The notes below the pieces were generated by a model, which ran no database searches, was not told the DNA's origin, and saw nothing but the letters and a program-made list of their open reading frames with translations. Of a stretch of 64,000 nucleotides of DNA, positions 8,557 to 16,030 are shown one piece after another. This DNA comes from Pseudobythopirellula maris (GTDB lineage Bacteria > Planctomycetota > Planctomycetia > Pirellulales > Lacipirellulaceae): assembly GCF_007859945.1 (NCBI RefSeq), contig NZ_SJPQ01000001.1:1550001-1614000 (forward strand), in the 5' to 3' direction. Each line of letters opens with the position of its first letter. Within the stretch, counting starts at the first letter, position 1. Made by a program: the position numbers and the translations under genes.

Positions 8557-8819
8557 GAAGGTCTGTCCCACGGCGTGGTCGTGCTAGCGGCGACGGCGCC
8601 CCGGTCACTGCGCAGCAGCGCGCGGGGAGCCCCGTGGTTGAGATCGTCCGGTTGTGCCGGTTGTCTTGAATGAATCGCCACGGGTGGCGTGACAGCGGCG
8701 CCGGCACAACGAGAGACGAGGAGACCCCACACAAGGAATACAGGAGGCCCTCAAGAGGCGAGGGCCCAACCACTCCAGGGACTAACGCCCTTCAGCTCTC
8801 GGCTGGCCTGTATATGTGG

Positions 8820-9422
8820 CTACGCTGAGTCGTCGGCCGAGTGCTTGGCGACTACCGCTTCGACGAGGTCTTGCACGCCTTTGACATCGTCGATCGCCAA
8901 GAACCCGACTTCAGACGTGGTGCGATCGCCGTCGTTGTCGCGGCCGATATCGCGGTAAAAAATCAGATCGCCCGAACCATCGGCTCGCTGTCGCCGCTCG
9001 AGGTTCTGCAACTGCTTGGGCTTGAAAGAGCGGACGCGGATGCCCGTGAGTTCTTTGACAAACAATACCGCCCGCCGATCGGTCAGCACGTAGGCGGTCT
9101 GCTTGGCGGAACGCCGGAACCAGATCGGCGAAGAGAGCATCCCGATTCCGATCACAACGAACGGTAAGCCGAACAGCGGGAAGAAATCGAACCCCTCGTC
9201 CCAATCCGGGAGCTCGAATTCGGCGGCGCCGCAAACCCAGAAGACCGCGAAAGCGGTCCAGACGCACCCGAACATGAACAAGGGCGTCGCCCGGCGACTC
9301 ATCGCCCGCGGGCTTGGCTGGCCGATCCAGCCGAGTATCTCGTCCCGGTCAATCTCTTTTGCGACAAGATTTCGCAATTGCTCAGGAAGGTCTCGAATAT
9401 CAAGCGTGGTTGGTAAGTCCAT
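8820..9422 (-). CDS. Membrane protein with PH-like domain
   Basis: A 200-residue protein with a cytoplasmic start (about 1-45), two membrane helices (about 47-66 and 78-98), then a bacterial PH-like domain: AYVLTDRRAVLFV, followed by SFKPKQLQNLERRQRADGSG and LIFYRD. The pattern TDRR plus a later LIF resembles membrane-anchored bPH domains. GAGG lies 6 bases before the ATG at 9422. It is an orphan between the TIGR03546 gene and cobL. The 250 bases upstream of the TIGR03546 gene hold no gene. Confidence 0.65.
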   Translation of the reverse strand: MDLPTTLDIRDLPEQLRNLVAKEIDRDEILGWIGQPSPRAMSRRATPLFMFGCVWTAFAVFWVCGAAEFELPDWDEGFDFFPLFGLPFVVIGIGMLSSPIWFRRSAKQTAYVLTDRRAVLFVKELTGIRVRSFKPKQLQNLERRQRADGSGDLIFYRDIGRDNDGDRTTSEVGFLAIDDVKGVQDLVEAVVAKHSADDSA

Positions 9423-9447
9423 CGCAAGCCTCGGGGGGAGCTGAGCC

Positions 9448-10698
9448 TTAAGGCTTGAGCGCCGCGAGCAGGAAGTTGGGCTTTAGCGGCTCGAAGCTGA
9501 GGCGGCCGAGTTGGTCGGCGCCGCGGGCGATGTTGACCATCCACACTCGCACGTCGGGCGCCGGCTGGCCCTGCTCCAAGAGAGCTAGCCGCAACTCCGT
9601 CAGGTTGTCGATGCTGATGAGGTTCACCACCAGGCGCCCGCCCGACCTGAGCCGCTCGTAGGCGGAGGTGGAGAGCCGCGTCACCTCGCGGCCGCTGCCG
9701 GCGAGGAACACGCAGTCGGGGTCGGGCAACGCGGCCCACGCCTCGGGCGCCTTGCCGAGGATCGGCACCACGTTGGCCGTGTGAAACCGTTCGGCGTTCT
9801 GCTGGATCAGGCCGTGGTCTTCGGGGTCCATCTCGATGGCGTACACGGCGCCGTCCGAGGCGAGCTGCGCCGCCTCGACACTCACCGACCCGCTGCCGGC
9901 GCCAACGTCCCACACGATGCTCCCGGCGGCGATGTCCATTTGCGCGAGCGCCAGCGATCGGACCTCGGCCGGCGTGAGCAGGCCTTGCTTCGGCTTGGCC
10001 TGCAGGAACGCCTCGTCCGGGTTGCCGAACGTGCGGCGGCCGATCGCCCCGCTCGGGCGGTCGGGGGCGTTTGGCTTGCGGATCAGGATCATCACGTTGA
10101 GCGCCGGGAACGAGCCCTCGGCGATCTCGGGCAGCTCGCCGAGCGTCACCCGTTCGTCGCGGGCGCCGAGGTTCTCGCAAACGTACGCCGTGAAGTAGTC
10201 GATCTCCTTGTCGAGCAGCGCTCGGGCGACCTTCTCCGGCCCGCAGCGGTCGGTTGTGAACAGACCGACCTTCTCCGACGTGCGGATACGTTCGACGACC
10301 GCGTCGAGCGGCTTGGTGGCGAGGCTCGTGAGGTACGCCTCGTCCCAGCTCTCCATGACGCGGGCGAACGCCAGTTGCATGCTGCTCACGTGCGGCAGCA
10401 CCTGGAAGCGGTCTTTGCCGAAGTGGTCGGTGAGGAACCGCGCCAGCCCGTAGAACATCGGGTCGCCGAAGACGACGATCGCGGCGGGGCGGTCGCCGAT
10501 CGCCTCGATCTGGGCGGCGATCTCATCGAGGTCGCCGCTCAGCGCGGCCCGTTCAGCCTGGGGGGCGGCTTCGGCCAGGAGCATGAGCGCGCGTTCGTCG
10601 CCGAGCAGTACCTGGGCCGAAGAGATGCATTCACGCACCGCGCCCGAAGCGGCCGAGAGGCCGTCGTCGCCGATGCCGATGATCGAAATGGGGGGCAT
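9448..10698 (-). CDS. cobL: Precorrin-6Y C5,15-methyltransferase (decarboxylating), CbiE-CbiT fusion
   Basis: A 416-residue bifunctional cobalamin-pathway enzyme. The CbiE half (about 1-205) has the tetrapyrrole methylase signatures GIGDDGLS near residue 8 and VVFGDPMFYG at 75-84. The CbiT half (about 215-416) has the Rossmann SAM-binding motif VWDVGAGSGS at 262-271 followed by an acidic strand end (IEMDPED). The fused protein methylates C5 and C15 of precorrin-6B and removes the acetate carboxyl. No other cobalamin genes and no cobalamin riboswitch are visible nearby. Confidence 0.93.
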   Translation of the reverse strand: MPPISIIGIGDDGLSAASGAVRECISSAQVLLGDERALMLLAEAAPQAERAALSGDLDEIAAQIEAIGDRPAAIVVFGDPMFYGLARFLTDHFGKDRFQVLPHVSSMQLAFARVMESWDEAYLTSLATKPLDAVVERIRTSEKVGLFTTDRCGPEKVARALLDKEIDYFTAYVCENLGARDERVTLGELPEIAEGSFPALNVMILIRKPNAPDRPSGAIGRRTFGNPDEAFLQAKPKQGLLTPAEVRSLALAQMDIAAGSIVWDVGAGSGSVSVEAAQLASDGAVYAIEMDPEDHGLIQQNAERFHTANVVPILGKAPEAWAALPDPDCVFLAGSGREVTRLSTSAYERLRSGGRLVVNLISIDNLTELRLALLEQGQPAPDVRVWMVNIARGADQLGRLSFEPLKPNFLLAALKP

Positions 10699-10806
10699 GT
10701 GAGGAGCGCCTACGCGGAGAGGTAACGCGAAGGGTTTAGCGTAACGCCCGGGGGGAAGTAGCTCTAGAGGAGGCGATCGCCCCTTCTACCGTTGGTGCTG
10801 CGGGGG

Positions 10807-10882
10807 TCGTCTCCGGCGCCGATAACGCGCAACGATCAACTCCGGCGACACACCGTGATCGGCCTCGGAGACGCCTCCCACA
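10807..10882. repeat. Hairpin containing dispersed GTGGGAGGCGTCTCCGA element
   Basis: TCGTCTCCGGCGCCGAT (10807-10823) pairs imperfectly with ATCGGCCTCGGAGACGC (10858-10874). Read on the minus strand, 10858-10881 differs at one base from 47884-47907. The hairpin lies 3' of glgX, between glgX and cobL, in the 206-base gap. Confidence 0.6.
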
Positions 10883-10904
10883 CCGGGCGGGATCCCCAGA
10901 GGCA

Positions 10905-12995
10905 CTACTCGCTAGCGATGTAGCACTTCAGCGTGTGGTGATCCATCTGGATCGGCTGGGACGTGTTGAGCACCGGGCCGGGCGTGTCGACGAACACGTC
11001 GTGCGGGGGCTCGGCGATCGTGTCGATCGCCAGGCGCCAGGTGAGGCCACGCACCGTCTTCGGGGCGTGGAACTCCTGCGGCTTGCCCCCGGAGTGCATG
11101 AGGATCATCACGTGCCGCGCCTTGTCGTCATCCAGCCCGGCCGTGCCGAGCACACAGGTCAGGCTGTGGAACGTGTGGTTCCAGTCGACCGTCTCGCCGT
11201 CGGTGCCGTACCAGCTGACGTCGGGCAGGGCGCCGTGGCCTTCGGAGGCGCCGGTGAGGAACTTCGCCCGACGGAGCGTCGGCTGGTGCAGCCTCAACGC
11301 GATCAGCGCCTCGGAGAATCGCAGCATCTCGGCGTTGCGTTGCGTCAGGCGCCAGTCGAACCAGCTGAGGGCGTTGTCTTGGCAGTAGGCGTTGTTGTTG
11401 CCGCGTTGGGTGCGCAGCGCCTCGTCGCCGGCAACGATCATCGGCACGCCTTGGCTCAAGAGCAGCGTGGCCATCATGTTCTTCGCCTGCCGCTTGCGCA
11501 GCCGGCGGATCGGCACGCGCCGCGTGGGGCCCTCGACGCCGTAGTTGGCGCTGTAGCTGTTGTTGTCGCCGTCGCGGTTGCCCTCGCCGTTGGCCAGGTT
11601 GTGCTTCCGCTCGTAGCTCACCAAGTCGTTGAGCGAGTAGCCGTCGTGCGACGTGATGAAGTTGATGCTGTGGTACGGCTTGCGGCCGGACGACTGGTAG
11701 AGGTCGCTCGAGCCGGCGAGCCGGGTGGCCATCGGGCCGGTCATGCCGAGATCGCCGCGCCAGTAGCGCCGCACGTTGTCGCGGTAGGCGCCGTTCCACT
11801 CGGCCCAGCGGCCGTTGGCGAACGAGCCAACCTGGTACGCCCCGGCGGCGTCCCACGCCTCGGCGATGATCTTCGTGTCGGCCAGCATCGGGTCCTCGGC
11901 GATGTACTCGACCAAGGGCGGGTTGGGCACCAGTTCGCCGCTGCGGTCGCGGCTGAGGATGCTCGCCAGGTCGAAGCGGAAGCCGTCGATGTGGTAGTTG
12001 TAGACCCAGTGCCGGAGGCAATGGAAAATCATCTCCCGAACGATCGGGTGGTTGCTGTTCACCGTGTTGCCGCAGCCGGAGTAGTTCTTGTAGGAACCGT
12101 CCGCGTTGAGCATGTAGTAAACGCTGTTCTCCAGGCCCTTGAACGTGAAGGTGGGTCCCTCCTCGTTGCCCTCGGAGGTGTGGTTGAACACGACATCGAG
12201 GATCACCTCGATGCCGGCCGCGTGCAGTTCGCGGACCATCTCCTTGAACTCACGGACCTGGGCTCCCGGCTCCGCCGAATCGGCGTAGCCGCGGTGCGGC
12301 GCGAAGAACGCCATCGGGTCGTAGCCCCAGTAGTTGCCGCGCGTCGACTTCTGACCGTTCGACTCGTTGGTCGGGAACTCGTGCACCGGCATCAACTCGA
12401 CGGCCGTCACGCCGAGCGACTTGAGGTACGGGATCTTCTCGATCACGCCCAAGTAGGTGCCGGGCCGCTCGGCGCCGCTGGTCGGGCTGCGCGTGAAGCC
12501 GCGCACGTGCATCTCGTAGATGACCGTGTCCGAGAGAGGGCGCCGCAGGTGGCGGCCACCCTGCCAGTCGAAGTGGTCGTCGATCACCACGCACTTGGGC
12601 GGCCGCGAAACGCCGTCGCTGCCGGCCTGGAACTCGCCCACGAGCGCCTTGGCGAACGGATCGATCAACCGCGCGTGGGGATCGAACCGGTGCCCGCGGT
12701 CGGGGTCGAAGGGGCCGTCCGCCTGGAAGTGGTACAACTCGCCCGCCGTGAGACCCGGAACGAAAACGCTCCAGATGTCGCCCCAACGGTTGGTGTCGGG
12801 GTTGCACTCGATCGAGCGGTACGGCTCGCGGTCGTTCGCCTTCTTGTACAGCAGCACGCGCATCGCAGTCGCGCTGCGGCTGTACACGACGAACTGCACG
12901 CCATCCTCACGCAGGATCGCCCCATACGGGAGCGGGTAGCTGAACTGCGGAGTGGGAGGCTTTGCGGCGGTTGCGAAGCTGGGTTGTTTAGCCAT
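10905..12995 (-). CDS. glgX: Glycogen debranching enzyme GlgX (isoamylase type)
   Basis: A 696-residue GH13 enzyme that hydrolyses alpha-1,6 branches of limit dextrins. An N-terminal CBM48 region (YPLPYGAILREDGVQFVVYSRSA) precedes the barrel. Catalytic motifs are seen: DVVFNHT, then DGFRFDLASIL with the nucleophile Asp, IAEAWDAAGAYQVG with the acid/base Glu, and FITSHDGYSLNDLV. The ATG at 12993-12995 (MAKQPSFATAA) is preferred over longer in-frame starts. It is transcribed divergently from purM; a long antisense open frame over it is not a gene. Confidence 0.93.
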   Translation of the reverse strand: MAKQPSFATAAKPPTPQFSYPLPYGAILREDGVQFVVYSRSATAMRVLLYKKANDREPYRSIECNPDTNRWGDIWSVFVPGLTAGELYHFQADGPFDPDRGHRFDPHARLIDPFAKALVGEFQAGSDGVSRPPKCVVIDDHFDWQGGRHLRRPLSDTVIYEMHVRGFTRSPTSGAERPGTYLGVIEKIPYLKSLGVTAVELMPVHEFPTNESNGQKSTRGNYWGYDPMAFFAPHRGYADSAEPGAQVREFKEMVRELHAAGIEVILDVVFNHTSEGNEEGPTFTFKGLENSVYYMLNADGSYKNYSGCGNTVNSNHPIVREMIFHCLRHWVYNYHIDGFRFDLASILSRDRSGELVPNPPLVEYIAEDPMLADTKIIAEAWDAAGAYQVGSFANGRWAEWNGAYRDNVRRYWRGDLGMTGPMATRLAGSSDLYQSSGRKPYHSINFITSHDGYSLNDLVSYERKHNLANGEGNRDGDNNSYSANYGVEGPTRRVPIRRLRKRQAKNMMATLLLSQGVPMIVAGDEALRTQRGNNNAYCQDNALSWFDWRLTQRNAEMLRFSEALIALRLHQPTLRRAKFLTGASEGHGALPDVSWYGTDGETVDWNHTFHSLTCVLGTAGLDDDKARHVMILMHSGGKPQEFHAPKTVRGLTWRLAIDTIAEPPHDVFVDTPGPVLNTSQPIQMDHHTLKCYIASE

Positions 12996-13379
12996 CACGG
13001 GGCCCGAAGAACGGGCGAGGTAAGACGTGGCGCCTGTGTCGATCATAAGCTCCGGAGGCCTTGTCGTGTTGCGGTGCATTTGAGAACGTCAAAAAGCCTC
13101 CCCCGCGGGGAAACAACGCGACGCTCCATTTGCTTCGGCAACCGCGAGCCGGAAACTGCGATCCGAGTGAATCGTACCTTACTCCTTCTCGGGCCCCTAT
13201 CCTCCGAACAGACCGGGCGACCGGGTCGCCGGGAGCGGTCGGCGCCTGGCGCGCCATGGTTGCCTTCTGAACGACCACCGGCGGCTCGTTGACACGCGTA
13301 CAGCAGCGCCCCTAGAATCCTCGTCGACGCCCCCCTGATTGAATCGAAACGGAGCCCCCCAGGGGGAGAGATAAGCCCT
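12996..13379. other. Divergent intergenic region glgX/purM
   Basis: 384 bases between two divergently transcribed genes. It must hold both promoters, but no convincing operator or riboswitch is visible. An AGGGGGAGAG ribosome binding site precedes purM at about 13360-13369. Confidence 0.4.
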
Positions 13380-14423
13380 ATGGCGAAGGCCACCTACAAG
13401 GACGCCGGCGTCGACTTGGACGTCTACCAGCAGTCGATGTCGCGGCTTCCCCGGCTGATGCGCCGCACCCACACGCCGCGCGTCATGCCCCTGGAGGGCG
13501 GGTTCGCCGGGTTGTTCCAGCTCGACTTTGCGGGAAAACTCTTCGCGAGGAATTACCGCAATCCGGTCATGGTGGCCTGCACCGACGGGGTCGGCACCAA
13601 GCTGAAGGTCGCCCAGCTGGCCGGCCGGCACGACACGGTGGGGATCGACCTGGTGGCGATGTGCGCCAACGACGCCCTCTGCTGCGGCGCCGAACCGCTC
13701 TTTTTTCTCGACTACGTGGCGATGGGCCGCGACGATCCCGACCGGCTCGAACAGATCGTCGCCGGCATTTCCGAAGGGTGCGTGCAGGCCGATTCGGCGC
13801 TCATCGGCGGTGAGACCGCCATCATGCCCGACCTGTACGGCGTGGACGACTACGACCTCGCCGGTTTCTCCGTCGGCGTGGTGGAACGCGATCGGCTGAT
13901 CGACGGCTCGAAGATCGGCCCCGGCGACGTGGTCCTCGGCGTCGAATCGAGCGGCCTGCACTCGAACGGCTTTAGCCTGGCGCGGAAGGTCGTGTTCGAA
14001 CTTGCTGGGCTCACGGGCGACGACACGGTCGAGGAGTGCGGCGGCGCCACGGTGGCCGATCTCCTGCTCGAGCCCACCCGGATCTACGTGCGGCCGATGG
14101 CCAAATTGCTCGCCCACTACCGCCGCAAGCAGGTGGTGCACGGCGTGGCGCACATCACGGGCGGTGGGTTGCGGGAGAACCTGGAGCGGATCTTGCCGCC
14201 CGGCGCCAAGCTGCGGCTCGACGACGACAGCTGGCCCGTGCCGCCGGTGTTCCGCTGGATCCAGCGCCTCGGCGACGTGGAGCCCGCCGAGATGGCCCGC
14301 GTGTTCAACATGGGCCTGGGGCTCGCGCTGGTGGTGAGCGAGCACTTCGCCGACAGCCTGGGCAAACAGCTTGCGGACCAGGGCCTCGCCAGCTGGCAAG
14401 TCGGACGCATCGAGCAGCGATAA
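13380..14423 (+). CDS. purM: Phosphoribosylformylglycinamidine cyclo-ligase (AIR synthetase)
   Basis: PurM closes the imidazole ring of the purine pathway with ATP. The 347-residue length is normal. Signatures are [14 protein letters not shown] at about 66-79, [11 protein letters not shown] near 139, [14 protein letters not shown], and [16 protein letters not shown] in the C-terminal half. The ATG at 13380 follows a strong AGGGGGAGAG. It is isolated from other purine genes in this window. Downstream it converges on a candidate structured RNA and a MraZ-like gene on the other strand. Confidence 0.96.
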   Translation: MAKATYKDAGVDLDVYQQSMSRLPRLMRRTHTPRVMPLEGGFAGLFQLDFAGKLFARNYRNPVMVACTDGVGTKLKVAQLAGRHDTVGIDLVAMCANDALCCGAEPLFFLDYVAMGRDDPDRLEQIVAGISEGCVQADSALIGGETAIMPDLYGVDDYDLAGFSVGVVERDRLIDGSKIGPGDVVLGVESSGLHSNGFSLARKVVFELAGLTGDDTVEECGGATVADLLLEPTRIYVRPMAKLLAHYRRKQVVHGVAHITGGGLRENLERILPPGAKLRLDDDSWPVPPVFRWIQRLGDVEPAEMARVFNMGLGLALVVSEHFADSLGKQLADQGLASWQVGRIEQR

Positions 14424-14595
14424 GGTGGCCCCTCCGTGGCTCGCAAGAAGTGAACCACGACGGCACGACGAGCACGACGTGACGTAAATCACCAACCAAG
14501 CACGCTGGGGCGACTGCTCTCAAGCCGTGGTCTCAACCCGATTGGCTTCGCTCCAATCGCTTCGTCGTGATCGTCGTGGTTTCTCTTCAGCGCAT

Positions 14596-14733
14596 AAAAA
14601 AGCCGCGTCCGACGATCTCCCGCACAGGCATCCGATGCCTAGCGTTCGCTCCCTCCAGCTGACTTGCACCCCGTCCGCTGACAACGGTCGGGAAGTTAAT
14701 GAGGCGGCGGCGGGTCGTCGCAGGACGCGGCTC
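14596..14733 (-). ncRNA. Candidate structured RNA ending in an intrinsic terminator
   Basis: On the minus strand, AGCCGCGTCC (14732-14723) pairs with GGACGCGGC (14610-14602), directly followed by six U's and AUGCGC. Inside, CGACGA pairs with UCGUCG and CCCGC with GCGGG, extending the closing stem. Three hairpins then branch: ACUU-CCCGACCG/CGG-A-CGGG-AAGU, AGCGAACGCU and GGCAUCGGAUGCC. The structure begins about 30 bases after the MraZ-like gene's stop, so it could be an elaborate 3' UTR or a separate RNA. It does not show the SRP, RNase P, tmRNA or an obvious 6S core. The rest of 14424-14761 shows nothing else. Confidence 0.45.
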
Positions 14734-14761
14734 TCGTGTTAAGTTGGATCCTTAAGGCGGG

Positions 14762-15298
14762 TCATCCGGCTAGCTCATCGAACAGCTCGCCAAAGGCGGG
14801 CATCTCGGCGCCGAGGTACTCGGCCCAGTGGGCGGGCTCCCACAGCTCCAGGCAGACCCCGGCTCCCACGACCATCACCGTGCCCCCCGGCTCGACGCCG
14901 AGGAACTCGCGGAACCCGTCGGGGATCACCAGCCGGCCGCGGTCGCCGAGCTGCACTTCGCGGTAGCGGGTCGAGAGCAAGCGGCCGAAACGCTGCACGT
15001 CGGCCATGCGTGTGTCGAGTTTGCCGGCCGAGAGCTTGGCGCTCACCAGTCCGACTCCCTGGTCGATCTTTCTCTGCCAGGCGGAGCGCTCCCACAGGCT
15101 CACACAGCCGGGCCGCTCCTTGGCGAGCAGGCACTCGCTCGCGGCGCCGGCGATCTTCAGCCCCCCGGTCGTCGCCCCCGGCGCCCCACCGGGTGAGCCA
15201 ACTCCTGTCAGCTGCGTCACCAACTCCACCGGCAGCGTGAGCCGGTAGCGCTCGTCGAGACGGCGCGAGAGTTCGGTGGTGAGCAAGGCGTCGCTCAA
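14762..15298 (-). CDS. MraZ-like double AbrB/SpoVT-fold DNA-binding protein
   Basis: A 178-residue protein with two MraZ-type half-domains: an N-terminal TTELSRRLDERYRLTLPVE (about 7-25) and a C-terminal VQLGDRGRLVIPDGFREFLG (about 116-135), then VVGAGVCLELWEPAHWAEYL. MraZ proteins bind TGGG-type repeats and regulate division/wall genes. Here it is outside any dcw cluster. The start appears to be TTG at 15298, since an in-frame stop lies a few codons upstream; an ATT is the only other option. The product is longer than typical MraZ (about 145) owing to a Gly-rich insertion near residues 33-47. Confidence 0.72.
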   Translation of the reverse strand: MSDALLTTELSRRLDERYRLTLPVELVTQLTGVGSPGGAPGATTGGLKIAGAASECLLAKERPGCVSLWERSAWQRKIDQGVGLVSAKLSAGKLDTRMADVQRFGRLLSTRYREVQLGDRGRLVIPDGFREFLGVEPGGTVMVVGAGVCLELWEPAHWAEYLGAEMPAFGELFDELAG

Positions 15299-15354
15299 TA
15301 GCTGGCGGGAAATTCATTACCGTGTGATACTCGCCCAATCCCTTGAACTAGTGG

Positions 15355-15395
15355 CACTGATTCGTGGGTTTCATGCCCACTGACTTATTTCAGTG
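15355..15395. promoter_or_regulatory. Nested palindrome upstream of the MraZ-like gene
   Basis: CACTGA (15355-15360) pairs with TCAGTG (15390-15395), and inside it GTGGG (15364-15368) pairs with CCCAC (15376-15380). It lies 57-97 bases upstream of the TTG start. The GTGGG half-sites are reminiscent of MraZ boxes, which normally are direct repeats, so the assignment is weak. Confidence 0.3.
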
Positions 15396-15513
15396 CGTGA
15401 TCGTAAGGGAGATCAACCTATTTGCAACCTTGGAGCGGGAAAACCGCATCATTTTTTGCTCGGTCACCGACCCCTCTTGGGGGTAATCGAGCGTGCGAAT
15501 CTTTGCTGCGTTG

Positions 15514-15948
15514 CTAAGAAACGCGAAGAACGACAACGCTTGCATCGCTGCGCAATTCGACCTCGCCCGCTAGCGGGCCGTCGGTAAGTCGCAACCGCAC
15601 GTCCCCCGCAGATGCCGCTTCGAGCCACGCGACTTGTCCTGCGGCGACGCGCGTCACCACGCCCCGTCCCCCGCCTATTGGCCCCTCGTAATCGAGGTAG
15701 TGAGCGCGGTGGTCCGTCAGCGGCGTGGCCTGGACCATGCCTGCTTCAGCCAAGCCACTGGCGAGTGGCGACCGATCGGGCGCGGCGTTCGATAGCCGCT
15801 CACGCCAAGTCGGCGGCAAGGCCAGCAGCGACCACGCCGCCAACCGACGCTCGACGTCCGACATGCCGGGCCGCTCGACGAGCAGGTCCCAGTGCGGCCC
15901 CTCGCGGTAGCCGGGCGGGCAGTCGTGATCGAGCAGGGCGTAGCGCAC
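15514..15948 (-). CDS. Stand-alone LigD-type 3'-phosphoesterase-like protein
   Basis: A 144-residue protein with the order of motifs of the LigD phosphoesterase domain: GPHWDLLVE at about 17-25 (family HYDLRLE), LAAWSLLALP at about 36-45 (family LKSWAVPKG), and DHRAHYLDYEGPIGGGRG at about 78-95 (family DHPLDYADFEGVIP). H19, D21 and H79 would correspond to metal or phosphate ligands. The ligase and polymerase domains are absent. It may trim DNA 3' ends or be a divergent, inactive relative. The final strands are family-typical. Confidence 0.6.
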   Translation of the reverse strand: MRYALLDHDCPPGYREGPHWDLLVERPGMSDVERRLAAWSLLALPPTWRERLSNAAPDRSPLASGLAEAGMVQATPLTDHRAHYLDYEGPIGGGRGVVTRVAAGQVAWLEAASAGDVRLRLTDGPLAGEVELRSDASVVVLRVS

Positions 15949-15954
15949 GGAAGA

Positions 15955-16020
15955 GTTGAGAGGTCGGAGTTGAGAGGTCGGAGGCGAGAGTTGAGGGGTC
16001 GGAGGTCAGAGGCCTCTCCA
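15955..16020. repeat. Degenerate G/A-rich tandem repeat (GAGGTCGGAG units)
   Basis: GAGAGGTCGGAG-type units recur at least four times with small changes. The same text appears at 41951-41978 beside apbE. It lies between the LigD-PE-like gene start and the 3' end of the DUF11 gene. Confidence 0.5.
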
Positions 16021-16030
16021 CTCTCCCGCG

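Noticed and set aside
10935-13292. 785-codon plus-strand open frame over glgX
   Set aside because: It is antisense to a clear GlgX gene; long open antisense frames are expected at this GC content and the translation is Val/Arg/His-rich without family motifs.
14596-14733. Assignment of the structured RNA as 6S, SRP, RNase P or tmRNA
   Set aside because: Length, branching and conserved core sequences of those RNAs do not match; only an unassigned structured RNA is supported.
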